Origin: Anaerolineaceae bacterium
Lineage (GTDB): Bacteria; Chloroflexota; Anaerolineae; Anaerolineales; Anaerolineaceae
DNA length: 11,730 nucleotides
Direction of reading: 5' to 3'
Assembly: GCA_021107195.1 (NCBI GenBank)
Contig: JAIOTF010000398.1
Span: 1-11,730 of the forward strand
Each line of letters begins with the position of its first letter. The stretch's first letter is position 1. The notes below the pieces were generated by a model. The model did no database searches. It saw only the letters and a list, made by a program, of their open reading frames with translations, and was not told where the DNA came from. The translations under genes and the position numbers were made by a program. Positions 1-6,232 of the stretch are shown one piece after another.

Positions 1-67
1 GAATGGCAGGGATAAGCTTGTTATTAATTCTGGCGGTAGACATCAATCCCCAGCGGATACTATTCAT
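1..67 (-). CDS. Gfo/Idh/MocA-family oxidoreductase, N-terminal 22 codons only
   Basis: The ATG at 67-65 is preceded by a strong GGAGG ribosome site at 78-74 (spacing 6). The frame then runs open to the left window edge and encodes MNSIRWGLMSTARINNKLIP followed by AI. The pattern IRWGL-STARIN is the usual start of Gfo/Idh/MocA NAD(P)-dependent sugar or inositol dehydrogenases, where it forms the first beta strand and glycine-containing turn of the Rossmann fold. The start lies 63 bp after the Smr gene stop on the same strand, so it is probably the third gene of that operon. The substrate cannot be judged from 22 residues, and the family call rests on this short motif only. Confidence 0.7.
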   Translation of the reverse strand, partial: MNSIRWGLMSTARINNKLIPAI

Positions 68-130
68 ATCTTTCCTCCAAATTGCATCTAAAACGACCTC
101 TGATGAACCGTTATTACAGACTCGCCCAGA

Positions 131-631
131 TCACTCCGAACGTGTCTGATAGTATTTATATTTCCCCTTATAAAATGAGCGCAATCTGCCTTTGCGCTGC
201 AGGCCTTTAATCGCTGCCTTTACCTCTAGTTGACCATAACGCCGGAATTTCCCTATGATCTTTTCTTCGCTTTTTCCATTGACACAGAAACTGAGGATTT
301 CTGCTGCGAACCCGTCCTCTTCAGTCGGCAGCGCCTTCCAGGGAACAATGAACGTTACCCCGGGATTACCCAAAAATTTCTCGCCATGAATAACATCAAG
401 ATGCTCCGGAAATCTCGCCAGATATTTTCGCAAGCGCACCCGAATTTTCCCGCCGCTCCCGCTGGAACCATACCCGTGGATCACCTTGAATTGCTTTTTA
501 TTTCCTCTGGCCACCCGGGCGTTGTAATAAGAAATAAATGACGACAATGCTTCTGTTATTGTATGGTCATGCAAATCGATCTCGTCGTAAGAATTCACCT
601 GCTTTTGATCCCTTTTCTCCAATCGGCTCAT
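131..631 (-). CDS. Smr-domain protein (MutS2 C-terminal-like putative nuclease)
   Basis: This is a 166-residue protein. Residues about 17-97 match the Smr (small MutS-related) domain: a D-L-H motif at 19-21, where the family has LDLHG, and the glycine-rich IHGYGSSGSGGKIR stretch at 51-64, corresponding to the HGxG...GxLR active-site loop. A hydrophobic GVTFIVP strand at 91-97 ends the domain. Stand-alone Smr proteins are DNA or RNA endonucleases or binding proteins in repair and mRNA surveillance; which role applies here is not visible. Residues about 105-166 are charged and helical, with an EEKIIGKFRRYGQLEVKAAI stretch suggesting a small winged-helix-like tail. The ATG overlaps the TGA of the upstream YcgN-like gene (ATGA, 631-628), so translation is probably coupled. 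Confidence 0.82.
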   Translation of the reverse strand: MSRLEKRDQKQVNSYDEIDLHDHTITEALSSFISYYNARVARGNKKQFKVIHGYGSSGSGGKIRVRLRKYLARFPEHLDVIHGEKFLGNPGVTFIVPWKALPTEEDGFAAEILSFCVNGKSEEKIIGKFRRYGQLEVKAAIKGLQRKGRLRSFYKGKYKYYQTRSE

Positions 632-1077
632 AATTTCCTGTCCAGAACAAACTCATCCAAACGATCCAAATCAATAGCTGTTTCCGAAATTGCAAACAGA
701 TCAATGGATATTCCGGCTTCCATCACAGATTTTTTTGAACCCGAGACAAGTGGATGCCAGGGAGGCAATGGCTTTCTTTCATGCAGTAATCGGTAAGCAC
801 ACGTCATCGGCAAACTGTCCAATTCAGCCACGCGTTTCGCCGATAATACAACGCACTCCGGCACAATTTGCTTTCGGTGCTCATAATCCCGGCAGCCTCC
901 GTTTTCTAAATCATACAATTTACAGGCGATACAAGTAAAAAAGACTTCGCCGCTTTCTTCGTTTTTGATCTTATGCAAACAGCATCGGCCGCAATGGTCG
1001 CAAATCAACTCCCACTCTTCTTCATTCAATTCCGCTAATCTCTTTGTTTCCCAAAAATTTTCAGCATCACTAGCCAT
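628..1077 (-). CDS. YcgN-like (UPF0260) cysteine-cluster protein
   Basis: This 149-residue protein is close to the usual YcgN length of about 150. It has the CxxCxxCC cluster CDHCGRCC at residues 26-33, further cysteines at 49, 52, 62, 75 and 93, and the family's closing signature CAYRLL...PLPPWHPL at 93-110. The conserved cysteines suggest a bound metal or Fe-S centre, but the biochemical role of this family is not established. The ATG at 1077 has only a weak purine stretch (AGGA about 11 nt upstream). It is the first gene of an apparent three-gene minus-strand operon with Smr and the oxidoreductase. No convincing promoter is visible in 1078-1207, the short stretch between this start and the first repeat element. 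Confidence 0.85.
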   Translation of the reverse strand: MASDAENFWETKRLAELNEEEWELICDHCGRCCLHKIKNEESGEVFFTCIACKLYDLENGGCRDYEHRKQIVPECVVLSAKRVAELDSLPMTCAYRLLHERKPLPPWHPLVSGSKKSVMEAGISIDLFAISETAIDLDRLDEFVLDRKL

Positions 1078-1207
1078 TTGTTCAAATCCTGTAAAAATGT
1101 CGAAAGGTCCATTCCCGGAGAAGCGGAGTCTTTGGGGAGGGATGCAGATTTCAATGAATCTTTATCCCTGCCGGTTTGTGTAATAAGCGAGTTTTCCTGA
1201 TCTCCGA

Positions 1208-1392
1208 GCAACTACTCAAGTAGTGAGATTTATAAAACAGCATGGCCGCTGATTGAGCAGCGAAGCGTGTCGGAATCAAGGCGAAGCGGTATTTGCAAGT
1301 TCCGTTCCCGGTTTCGATACGCCCCTCTAAAAGAATTCGGGGCTACTCAACCAGCGAACCAGATACTTTTCCAAGAAAGGCTGAGTAGTTAT
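1208..1392. repeat. MITE-like element copy C with terminal inverted repeats
   Basis: The inverted ends aactactca (1210-1218) and tgagtagtt (1382-1390) are perfect over 9 bp. Two bases outside each end lies an 8-bp near-direct repeat, atctccga (1200-1207) and atctctga (1393-1400), which looks like a target duplication with one change. The roughly 185-bp interior has no credible gene. It carries short inverted pieces such as gcccc (1321-1325) against ggggc (1339-1343). The ends resemble those of the copies at 3731-4106 and 6015-6205, but the interior differs from theirs. No transposase is present, so it would be non-autonomous. Confidence 0.5.
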
Positions 1393-1416
1393 ATCTCTGA
1401 AAAAAAATTGAGCAGG

Positions 1417-1440
1417 TGGTTGAACCACGTGGTTCAACCA
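1417..1440. repeat. Perfect 24-bp palindrome
   Basis: The arms tggttgaaccac (1417-1428) and gtggttcaacca (1429-1440) are exact reverse complements with no spacer, centred on CACGTG. It lies in the non-coding stretch between repeat copy C and the short element at 1529-1614. It could be the core of another interspersed repeat, a cruciform, or an operator for a dimeric regulator. No adjacent gene start points to regulation: the pepT start is about 260 bp away. Confidence 0.6.
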
Positions 1441-1528
1441 GTTGGTTAGTCCGCCGGAGGGGTATCGCAGGCATTTTACTCATAGCACCATTGCAGAACA
1501 TTTGTTCTTGATTTACAAGGCTGACTTT

Positions 1529-1614
1529 CAGCAATTCTCAATTTAGATTTGCAGTAACGATTAACGACTGAAGTCGAACCTACAACAGCTTTGTTTCAGC
1601 ATGTTGAGAATTGC
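1529..1614. repeat. Short MITE-like element (deletion derivative of the 3838-4025 element)
   Basis: It starts cagcaattctcaa (1529-1541) and ends ttgagaattgc (1604-1614), giving an 11-bp perfect terminal inverted repeat. It shares its left end (atttgcagtaacgat) and right end (taacgactgaagtcg-acctacaacag) with the 188-bp element at 3838-4025 but lacks about 100 bp of interior. The junction falls at a taacga word present on both sides in the long copy, consistent with a recombination deletion. It ends about 30 bp upstream of the probable pepT -10 box. Confidence 0.62.
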
Positions 1615-1646
1615 CATATATTCGAAACCATCCTGGCAGCTTCAAG

Positions 1647-1652
1647 TATAAT
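1647..1652 (+). promoter_or_regulatory. Candidate -10 box for pepT
   Basis: A perfect TATAAT lies 46 bp upstream of the chosen pepT ATG. The upstream partner is poor: the nearest -35-like word, TTCGAA at 1621-1626, is spaced 20 bp away. This is therefore only a plausible promoter, just downstream of the repeat at 1529-1614. Confidence 0.35.
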
Positions 1653-1698
1653 TGAAATCTGTTATCATAATGCCACTTCACATCGAAAGGTAAGAATA

Positions 1699-2928
1699 AT
1701 GTCCAATGTCTCGGAAAAATTCCTGACATACGTCAAAATTGATACACAATCAGATCGTTACAGCGATACTGCACCCTCAACAAAAAAACAGCTTGACCTG
1801 TCAAAGCTGCTGGTCAAGGAACTTAATGCCCTCAAACTTGAGGAGGTTTCGCTCTCCGATTTTGGGTATGTCATGGCTTTACTCCCGTCGAATATCCCTG
1901 ATTTCAAAGGCCCCACCCCGGGTTTTATTGCCCATGTGGATACAAGCCCAGACTTTTCAGGTAAAAACGTCAATCCCCAAATCACAGAAAATTACCAGGG
2001 CGGCGACATCCCCCTGGACAAAGCCGGCACGATCGTTCTCTCTCCAAATGAATTCCCTGAATTAAAGAAATATACTGGGAAAACCTTGATCACAACCGAT
2101 GGCACAACACTGCTCGGAGCGGATGACAAAGCGGGTGTTGCCGAGATCATGACGGCTATTGAATATCTTGTGCAACACCCGGAAATTCCTCATGGTGCGA
2201 TACGTATTGCCTTCACTCCCGATGAAGAAGTAGGCAAAGGCGCGGACCATTTTGACGTCCAGGCATTTGGCGCTGATTTTGCGTACACGATGGACGGCGG
2301 CGAGATTGGCGAATTGAATTATGAAAATTTCAATGCAGCCCAGGCCACAATCAATATCCACGGCCGAAGTGTGCACCCTGGTTCTGCCAAAGGCAAAATG
2401 ACCAATGCCATCATGGTTGCAATGGAACTGGCGCAAATGCTTCCCGACCGTGAGCGCCCGGAATTCACCGAAGACTATGAGGGCTTTTTCCACCTCTTTG
2501 AATTCAAAGGCGATGTCGAGCAGGCTCGCATGGTATATATCATCCGCGACCACGACCGCGATAAATTCTCGGCGAAAATTGATCTGATCGAGCGCAGCGC
2601 AGCCACCTTGAATTCCCGCTACGGCGCCGGCACCATAAATATCAAGATCAAAGAGCAGTACCTGAACATGAAAGAAAAGATTCTTCCAGAGATGCACATC
2701 GTAAAAACTGCGCAAGAAGCCATGCAATCCTTGGGAATTCCACCTCTGGTCATCCCGATCCGCGGCGGAACTGATGGATCCCGACTTTCTTACATGGGAC
2801 TTCCTACCCCCAACATCTTCACCGGCGGCCACAATTTCCACGGCAATTATGAATACATCTGTCTGGAATCCATGGAAAGCGCTGTTGAGGTGATCCTCAA
2901 GATCATTGAATTGTACGCAGCGAAATGA
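1699..2928 (+). CDS. pepT: Peptidase T (tripeptide aminopeptidase, M20B)
   Basis: This is a cytoplasmic zinc aminopeptidase that releases the N-terminal residue from tripeptides in peptide recycling. The 409-residue product matches the usual PepT length (about 408). All metal and catalytic positions of the family can be read: HVD at 79-81, ADD with D142, the catalytic EE pair at 176-177, D199 in TMDGGEIG, and the C-terminal NFHG histidine at 381. The lid domain contains the family's IHGRSVHPGSAKGKM stretch at about 220-234. The frame is open upstream to 1591, but the ATG at 1699 is preferred because it starts the conserved MSNVSEKFLTYVKIDTQSD region and has an AAAGG ribosome site at 1686-1690. 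It is monocistronic, with a strong terminator after it. Confidence 0.95.
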   Translation: MSNVSEKFLTYVKIDTQSDRYSDTAPSTKKQLDLSKLLVKELNALKLEEVSLSDFGYVMALLPSNIPDFKGPTPGFIAHVDTSPDFSGKNVNPQITENYQGGDIPLDKAGTIVLSPNEFPELKKYTGKTLITTDGTTLLGADDKAGVAEIMTAIEYLVQHPEIPHGAIRIAFTPDEEVGKGADHFDVQAFGADFAYTMDGGEIGELNYENFNAAQATINIHGRSVHPGSAKGKMTNAIMVAMELAQMLPDRERPEFTEDYEGFFHLFEFKGDVEQARMVYIIRDHDRDKFSAKIDLIERSAATLNSRYGAGTINIKIKEQYLNMKEKILPEMHIVKTAQEAMQSLGIPPLVIPIRGGTDGSRLSYMGLPTPNIFTGGHNFHGNYEYICLESMESAVEVILKIIELYAAK

Positions 2929-2936
2929 AAAACAGA

Positions 2937-2964
2937 AAAGAGCGTCCCCATCAGGACGCTCTTT
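2937..2964. terminator. Bidirectional rho-independent terminator between pepT and the sirtuin
   Basis: An 11-bp perfect stem, aaagagcgtcc (2937-2947) with ggacgctcttt (2954-2964), encloses a 6-nt loop. On the plus strand the stem runs into a T-rich tail (ttttta). On the minus strand it is followed by ttttctgttttt. It therefore serves both convergent genes; the sirtuin stop codon (2967-2965) directly abuts the stem. Confidence 0.9.
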
Positions 2965-3705
2965 TTATTTAAGTGATCTTACCAGCGCTTGCAGCACTTC
3001 CGTTGCTTTCCCTTCCAGGTAAATATCTGTCACACCTGCGGTATAGTTGGAAGGCTTGATATTGATTTCAATGACCGTCTTTCCATTCTTTTTCGCCTCT
3101 AGCGGCAGCGATGCAGCCGGCATCACCTCACCTGTTGTTCCAACCACCAGCCAGACATCTGCCCGCAATGTTTCAGACATAGCACGCCTATGCGCCCGCG
3201 CAGGGATGCTTTCTCCGAAAAACACGAAATCCGGTTTAAGGATAGCGTCACATTTGATGCAGCGGGGTGGAAACGCATCCCAATCCCCATCGTCGACAAG
3301 CTTTCTTTCCCCGCAGCTCAGACAAACCAGTCTATGACTGCTGCCGTGATATTCAATAACATCCTGGCTGCCAGCCTGCTGGTGCAAATAATCAATATTC
3401 TGAGTGATCACGCCTTGCAAATAGCCCATTTGTTCCATATCTGCCAGCGCATAATGGGCTGCGTTTGGTTTTGCGGCGGAAAAATAGTCGTAGAAAATAA
3501 CCCTGATCTCTTTCCATGCAGCTTCAGGGTGAGCGTTGAAAGTCCGCAGGTCCAGGCAGCCCGGATCATGCTGCGCCCAAATCCCCGATTCCCCGCGAAA
3601 GGGCGGTATGCCGCTTTCCACGGATATTCCGGCACCGGTGAAAGCAATCACGCGATCCGCGTTTTTGATTTTCTGAACAGCTTGTTCTAATAATCCTGCA
3701 TGCAT
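2965..3705 (-). CDS. Sir2-family NAD-dependent protein deacylase (sirtuin)
   Basis: This 246-residue cytoplasmic enzyme is predicted to remove acyl groups from lysines using NAD+. Motifs in order: GAGIS at 24-28 and GIPPFRG at 32-38 (NAD binding), TQNID at 101-105, catalytic H120 in YHGS, and a zinc ribbon with C128, C131, C149 and C152. These are followed by LKPDFVFFGE and a VGTTGEVMPA stretch, the counterpart of the family's VGTS-V-PA motif. The Tyr/Arg pair that marks CobB-type desuccinylases is not evident after the GIWAQHDPG segment, so plain deacetylase or another class is likelier. The ATG at 3705 has an AAGG site about 8 nt upstream. It converges on pepT and is probably transcribed alone. 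Confidence 0.93.
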   Translation of the reverse strand: MHAGLLEQAVQKIKNADRVIAFTGAGISVESGIPPFRGESGIWAQHDPGCLDLRTFNAHPEAAWKEIRVIFYDYFSAAKPNAAHYALADMEQMGYLQGVITQNIDYLHQQAGSQDVIEYHGSSHRLVCLSCGERKLVDDGDWDAFPPRCIKCDAILKPDFVFFGESIPARAHRRAMSETLRADVWLVVGTTGEVMPAASLPLEAKKNGKTVIEINIKPSNYTAGVTDIYLEGKATEVLQALVRSLK

Positions 3706-3730
3706 GCGTACGGCCTTTCATACATCATGT

Positions 3731-4106
3731 GTAATTACTCAGGTATTTCTTTGGAGGCAGCTTTATCACCGGCACTCCCCGGCACTGCCTGCGGGGCAAG
3801 TGTGCACCTGCGGTGACAAGTGCAGGTGAGCAATCTCCCAGCAATTCTCAATCCAGATTTGTAGTAACGATTTTAATCGTTGATTTTTGACATATAACGA
3901 CTAAAGTCGTTACTACAACGAACTACCCTACATCTACACCAATGCCTGAGAATGCAGATATCAAATGCCTAACGACTGAAGTCGTACCTACAACAGATTC
4001 ATTCCAGCATATTGAGAATTGCTGGCACGACAGTGAAGGAAAAGCGTGCTCCCTGACAAAGTCACAGCATTCGTAAAGACATTTTCCGGGGAGGCTGAGT
4101 AATTGC
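3731..4106. repeat. MITE-like element copy A, interrupted by a nested element
   Basis: The outer ends aattactcag (3733-3742) and ctgagtaatt (4095-4104) are a perfect 10-bp inverted repeat. The left half (3748-3838) is about 90% identical to 6032-6123, with a run of about 40 identical bases, and the right end (4087-4100) matches 6187-6200. Copy A is split after gtgagcaatctcc by the 188-bp element at 3838-4025; in copy B the same words are contiguous. Flanking catcatgt (3723-3730) and catcacagt (4108-4116) may be a decayed target duplication. It fills the 409-bp gap between the sirtuin start and the aminotransferase stop, in which I see no gene. Confidence 0.65.
3838..4025. repeat. Long MITE-like element inserted into copy A
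   Basis: It is bounded by a perfect 14-bp inverted repeat: ccagcaattctcaa (3838-3851) and ttgagaattgctgg (4012-4025). Inside, 3861-3881 pairs with 3896-3916 over 21 bp with two mismatches, both G-U pairs if transcribed, around a 14-nt loop, so an RNA copy would fold into a long hairpin. The 3896-3911 word aacgactaaagtcgtt is itself an inverted repeat. Comparison with intact copy B (6111-6133) places the insertion point between caatctcc and acgacagtga. No duplication longer than one base is visible. It has no coding capacity and is related to the short copy at 1529-1614. Confidence 0.68.
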
Positions 4107-4114
4107 CATCACAG

Positions 4115-5337
4115 TTAATATTCTTCCAAACGCTTCAAGCGGTTGACAGCTTCAAGTAAAGTAGTTTGTTTTTTGGCAAAATTGATGCGTACCAAATTCT
4201 CCACATCCGTTGGATTGCTGAAGAAACTGCTCCCGGGAACAACCGCAACCCCAACCTCACGTGCCAGAAATTCAGCAAACGAACGGTCTTTTGTCCACGC
4301 GCTCTTTTGATACTTTTCTCCGGGCCAGGAGATCTTTGAGAAGTCCAGCATGATGTAGTATGCCCCTTCAGGTATAAAATACCCGAACCCGGCCTTTGTC
4401 AGGCCTGGCAGGATCAGCTCTCTGGCCTGCGAGTATTGTTGAACAACCTTATGAAAATAGTCCTCCCCGAGATTCAAGGCAGTGATACCGGCAATCTGAA
4501 ACGGGGCTGGCGCGCATACCGTGATGTAATCATGTACTTTGCGGATCAACGCGGAGAGCTGTTCACTGGCTACCGCCCATCCAATCCGCCAGCCAGTGAC
4601 GGAAAGGTTTTCCCGAGCCCGCTGATCGTTACAGTGCGCTCTCTCATCCCATCCAGGCTGGCAATACTGAGATGTTTGCGCCCTTCATAAAGGATGTATT
4701 CATAAAATTCATCTGTTACTGCAATCACATCATGTTTTTTACAAAGCGAAGCGATGATCTCCAAATCCTCTTTGTTGAAAACACGGCCTGTCGGATTATG
4801 CGGGGTATTGATCAAAATCAAACGGGTTTTCCTGTTGAAAGCATTCGCCAATTCCTGCGGGTCAAAACGGTATTCCGGCTGCCGCAAAGAAACAAATCTT
4901 GGCGTTACGCCCGCCAGGGCACAATCCGGCAGATAATTCTCATACCACGGTTCCAGGATGATGATCTCGTCTCCCGGGTCGGTCAAAGCAAGGATGGTAG
5001 AAATCATCGCCTCACTGACCCCGCAGGTCACGGTAACTTCCGTCTCCGGATTGTATGCAACCCGGTTGTAATCCCTTGACTTTTTTGCAATCGCATCCCG
5101 AAACCCCGGATCGCCAAACGGGAACGTGTATTGATTCTCTCCATTTTGAATAGCTTTTACCGCTGCATCCAGTACGGGCTGCGGCGCAGAAAAATCGGGC
5201 AATCCCTGAGATAAATTGACCGCACCGGTAACATCTCCCAGGCGGGTCATTTCCCGAATAACGGATTCCTGAAAAGAATCGGTGCGTGCGGCGAATCTTC
5301 TTGAGTGCATAGGTAAGTCTCTCGAAACTGTCATCAT
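4115..5337 (-). CDS. Class I/II PLP-dependent aminotransferase, frameshifted as read
   Basis: Two minus-strand frames together make one aminotransferase of about 407 residues. The 5' part (5337 to about 4603) carries NLSQGLPDFSAP, TPHNPTGRVF, TDEFYEYILYEG and the PLP-lysine motif SGLGKTF (K243). The frame then breaks and stops at 4570. The expected continuation SVTGWRIGWAVASE is in the other frame and runs to 4115 through the substrate-binding arginine region LVRINFAKK. Restoring one T in the TTT of the minus strand (plus-strand aaa, 4603-4605) joins them exactly, so one base is missing. The NLSQG-PDF start resembles methionine/kynurenine-type transaminases, but the substrate is not decidable. 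The start is uncertain: ATG at 5337 or 5310, neither with a clear ribosome site. As sequenced it would be inactive. Confidence 0.87.
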
Positions 5338-5429
5338 CCGTCATTTTGTCTGCTCGGATTAAGGTTTTGACCAGTTTATCACAGAAACCCGGGGCATTAA
5401 GTGCAGGGAGCATTGAAAGTCTGTAGATT

Positions 5430-5545
5430 TTGTTGTGACGAAGGTCATGATCTGACATGGCCGTGGAGCGTGCTTCACAATGGTGGAGATTGCTCCCTGG
5501 CACTACCTCCAGGGCATGTGTCAGTCGCCAGGCTCCTTCGTAATG
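5430..5545. repeat. Degenerate interspersed-repeat remnant
   Basis: The 263-bp gap between the aminotransferase start and the cupin stop holds no credible gene. Within it, ccctgg (5495-5500) pairs with ccaggg (5509-5514). The stretch 5493-5522 aligns loosely with the ggcactgcctgcggggca region of copies A and B. Outer words gtgacgaag and cttcgtaatgac form a loose inverted repeat. I read it as an eroded relative of those elements. Confidence 0.35.
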
Positions 5546-5580
5546 ACATCAAGTGGCGGATGATTTTCTACAACATTTTA

Positions 5581-5600
5581 GTGCACCCAAGGGGATGCAC
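5581..5600 (-). terminator. Possible terminator hairpin after the cupin gene
   Basis: Immediately 3' of the cupin stop codon, the minus strand has gtgcatcccc-tt-gggtgcac, an imperfect stem of about 8 bp, followed by taaaatgtt. The T-rich tail is weak, so termination is only plausible. Confidence 0.35.
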
Positions 5601-5960
5601 TTATTCGCGCAGCCGTGTTACAGGGATGCCGCACAAGAATTTGAAAGTACGCGGCCCTGTATTCTCATATTGGTGCAGCAATCCTGCAGGAACAAAAGCC
5701 ACATCCCCCACCGTTAACGATTCCCAATGGTCTCCCAGCCATAAACGCCCCTCCCCCTCCACGACAAAATTCTCGTGTTCGTAAGGATGCGTATGGCGCG
5801 GCGAGTGTCCGCCGGTTTCCAGTTCCACCATTCGTAAAGCATAGGCTGGCGCTCCGTCATGCTCGTCATCAATTAACCAGCGGATCGATGCGCCGGGTGC
5901 GCTTTCTCCAAACACTTGCGCGGGTATCTCACTGTAATGAACCACTTTCGCTTTCTGCAT
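5601..5960 (-). CDS. Single-domain cupin protein
   Basis: This 119-residue small beta-barrel protein is probably cytoplasmic. Cupin motif 1 is seen as GGHSPRHTHPYEHENFVVEG, with H56, H58 and E63 as the likely metal ligands. Motif 2 is GDVAFVPAGLLHQYEN, with H96. These are intact, so it should bind a divalent metal. Many such proteins are small-molecule isomerases, dioxygenases or ligand-binding regulators, and the reaction cannot be predicted here. The frame extends to a GTG at 5996, but the ATG at 5960 is chosen because it has an AAGGAG site about 10 nt upstream and begins just before the conserved fold. The repeat copy B lies just upstream of the gene, between it and the divergent phosphatase gene. 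Confidence 0.85.
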   Translation of the reverse strand: MQKAKVVHYSEIPAQVFGESAPGASIRWLIDDEHDGAPAYALRMVELETGGHSPRHTHPYEHENFVVEGEGRLWLGDHWESLTVGDVAFVPAGLLHQYENTGPRTFKFLCGIPVTRLRE

Positions 5961-6003
5961 TTTCACGATTCTCCTTCGAAATCTGTCAATTTTCACCTAT
6001 AAT

Positions 6004-6217
6004 AGTATTTTACCGTAACTACTCGGGTGTGTCTTTGCGAGGCAGCTTTATCGCCGACATTCCTCGGCACTGCCTGCGGGGCAAGTGTGCACCTGCGGTG
6101 ACAAGTACAGGTGAGCAATCTCCACGACAGTGAGGGATGCTTCGCGGCCACGTCACAAAAGCGTGCTCTTCGCAGTGACATTTCCCGGGGAGGCTGAGTC
6201 GTTACCAGTATTTTACC
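6004..6217. repeat. MITE-like element copy B with 11-bp flanking direct repeat
   Basis: The element spans about 6015-6205, with imperfect inverted ends: gtaactactcgg against the reverse complement of ctgagtcgttac, two mismatches in 12. It is bordered by identical 11-mers agtattttacc at 6004-6014 and 6207-6217, as expected of a target-site duplication. It is the uninterrupted counterpart of copy A. The inner arms cacctg and caggtg around ggtgacaagt can pair. It has no coding potential. It separates the divergent cupin and phosphatase genes and so could carry or disrupt their promoters. Confidence 0.68.
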
Positions 6218-6232
6218 AATATCTTCAGCAGC

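Noticed and set aside
1591..1698. Upstream in-frame extension of pepT
   Set aside because: These 36 codons include the end of a repeat element and the candidate -10 box, are not conserved in PepT, and lack a ribosome site. ATG 1699 fits length and signal.
2062..2841. 259-codon minus-strand open frame opposite pepT
   Set aside because: pepT on the plus strand is unambiguous with all catalytic residues, and the antisense product has no recognisable domain.
5012..5503. 163-codon minus-strand frame overlapping the aminotransferase 5' end
   Set aside because: It reads the aminotransferase region out of frame (Cys/Arg-rich, no domain), while the true frame shows clear aminotransferase motifs.
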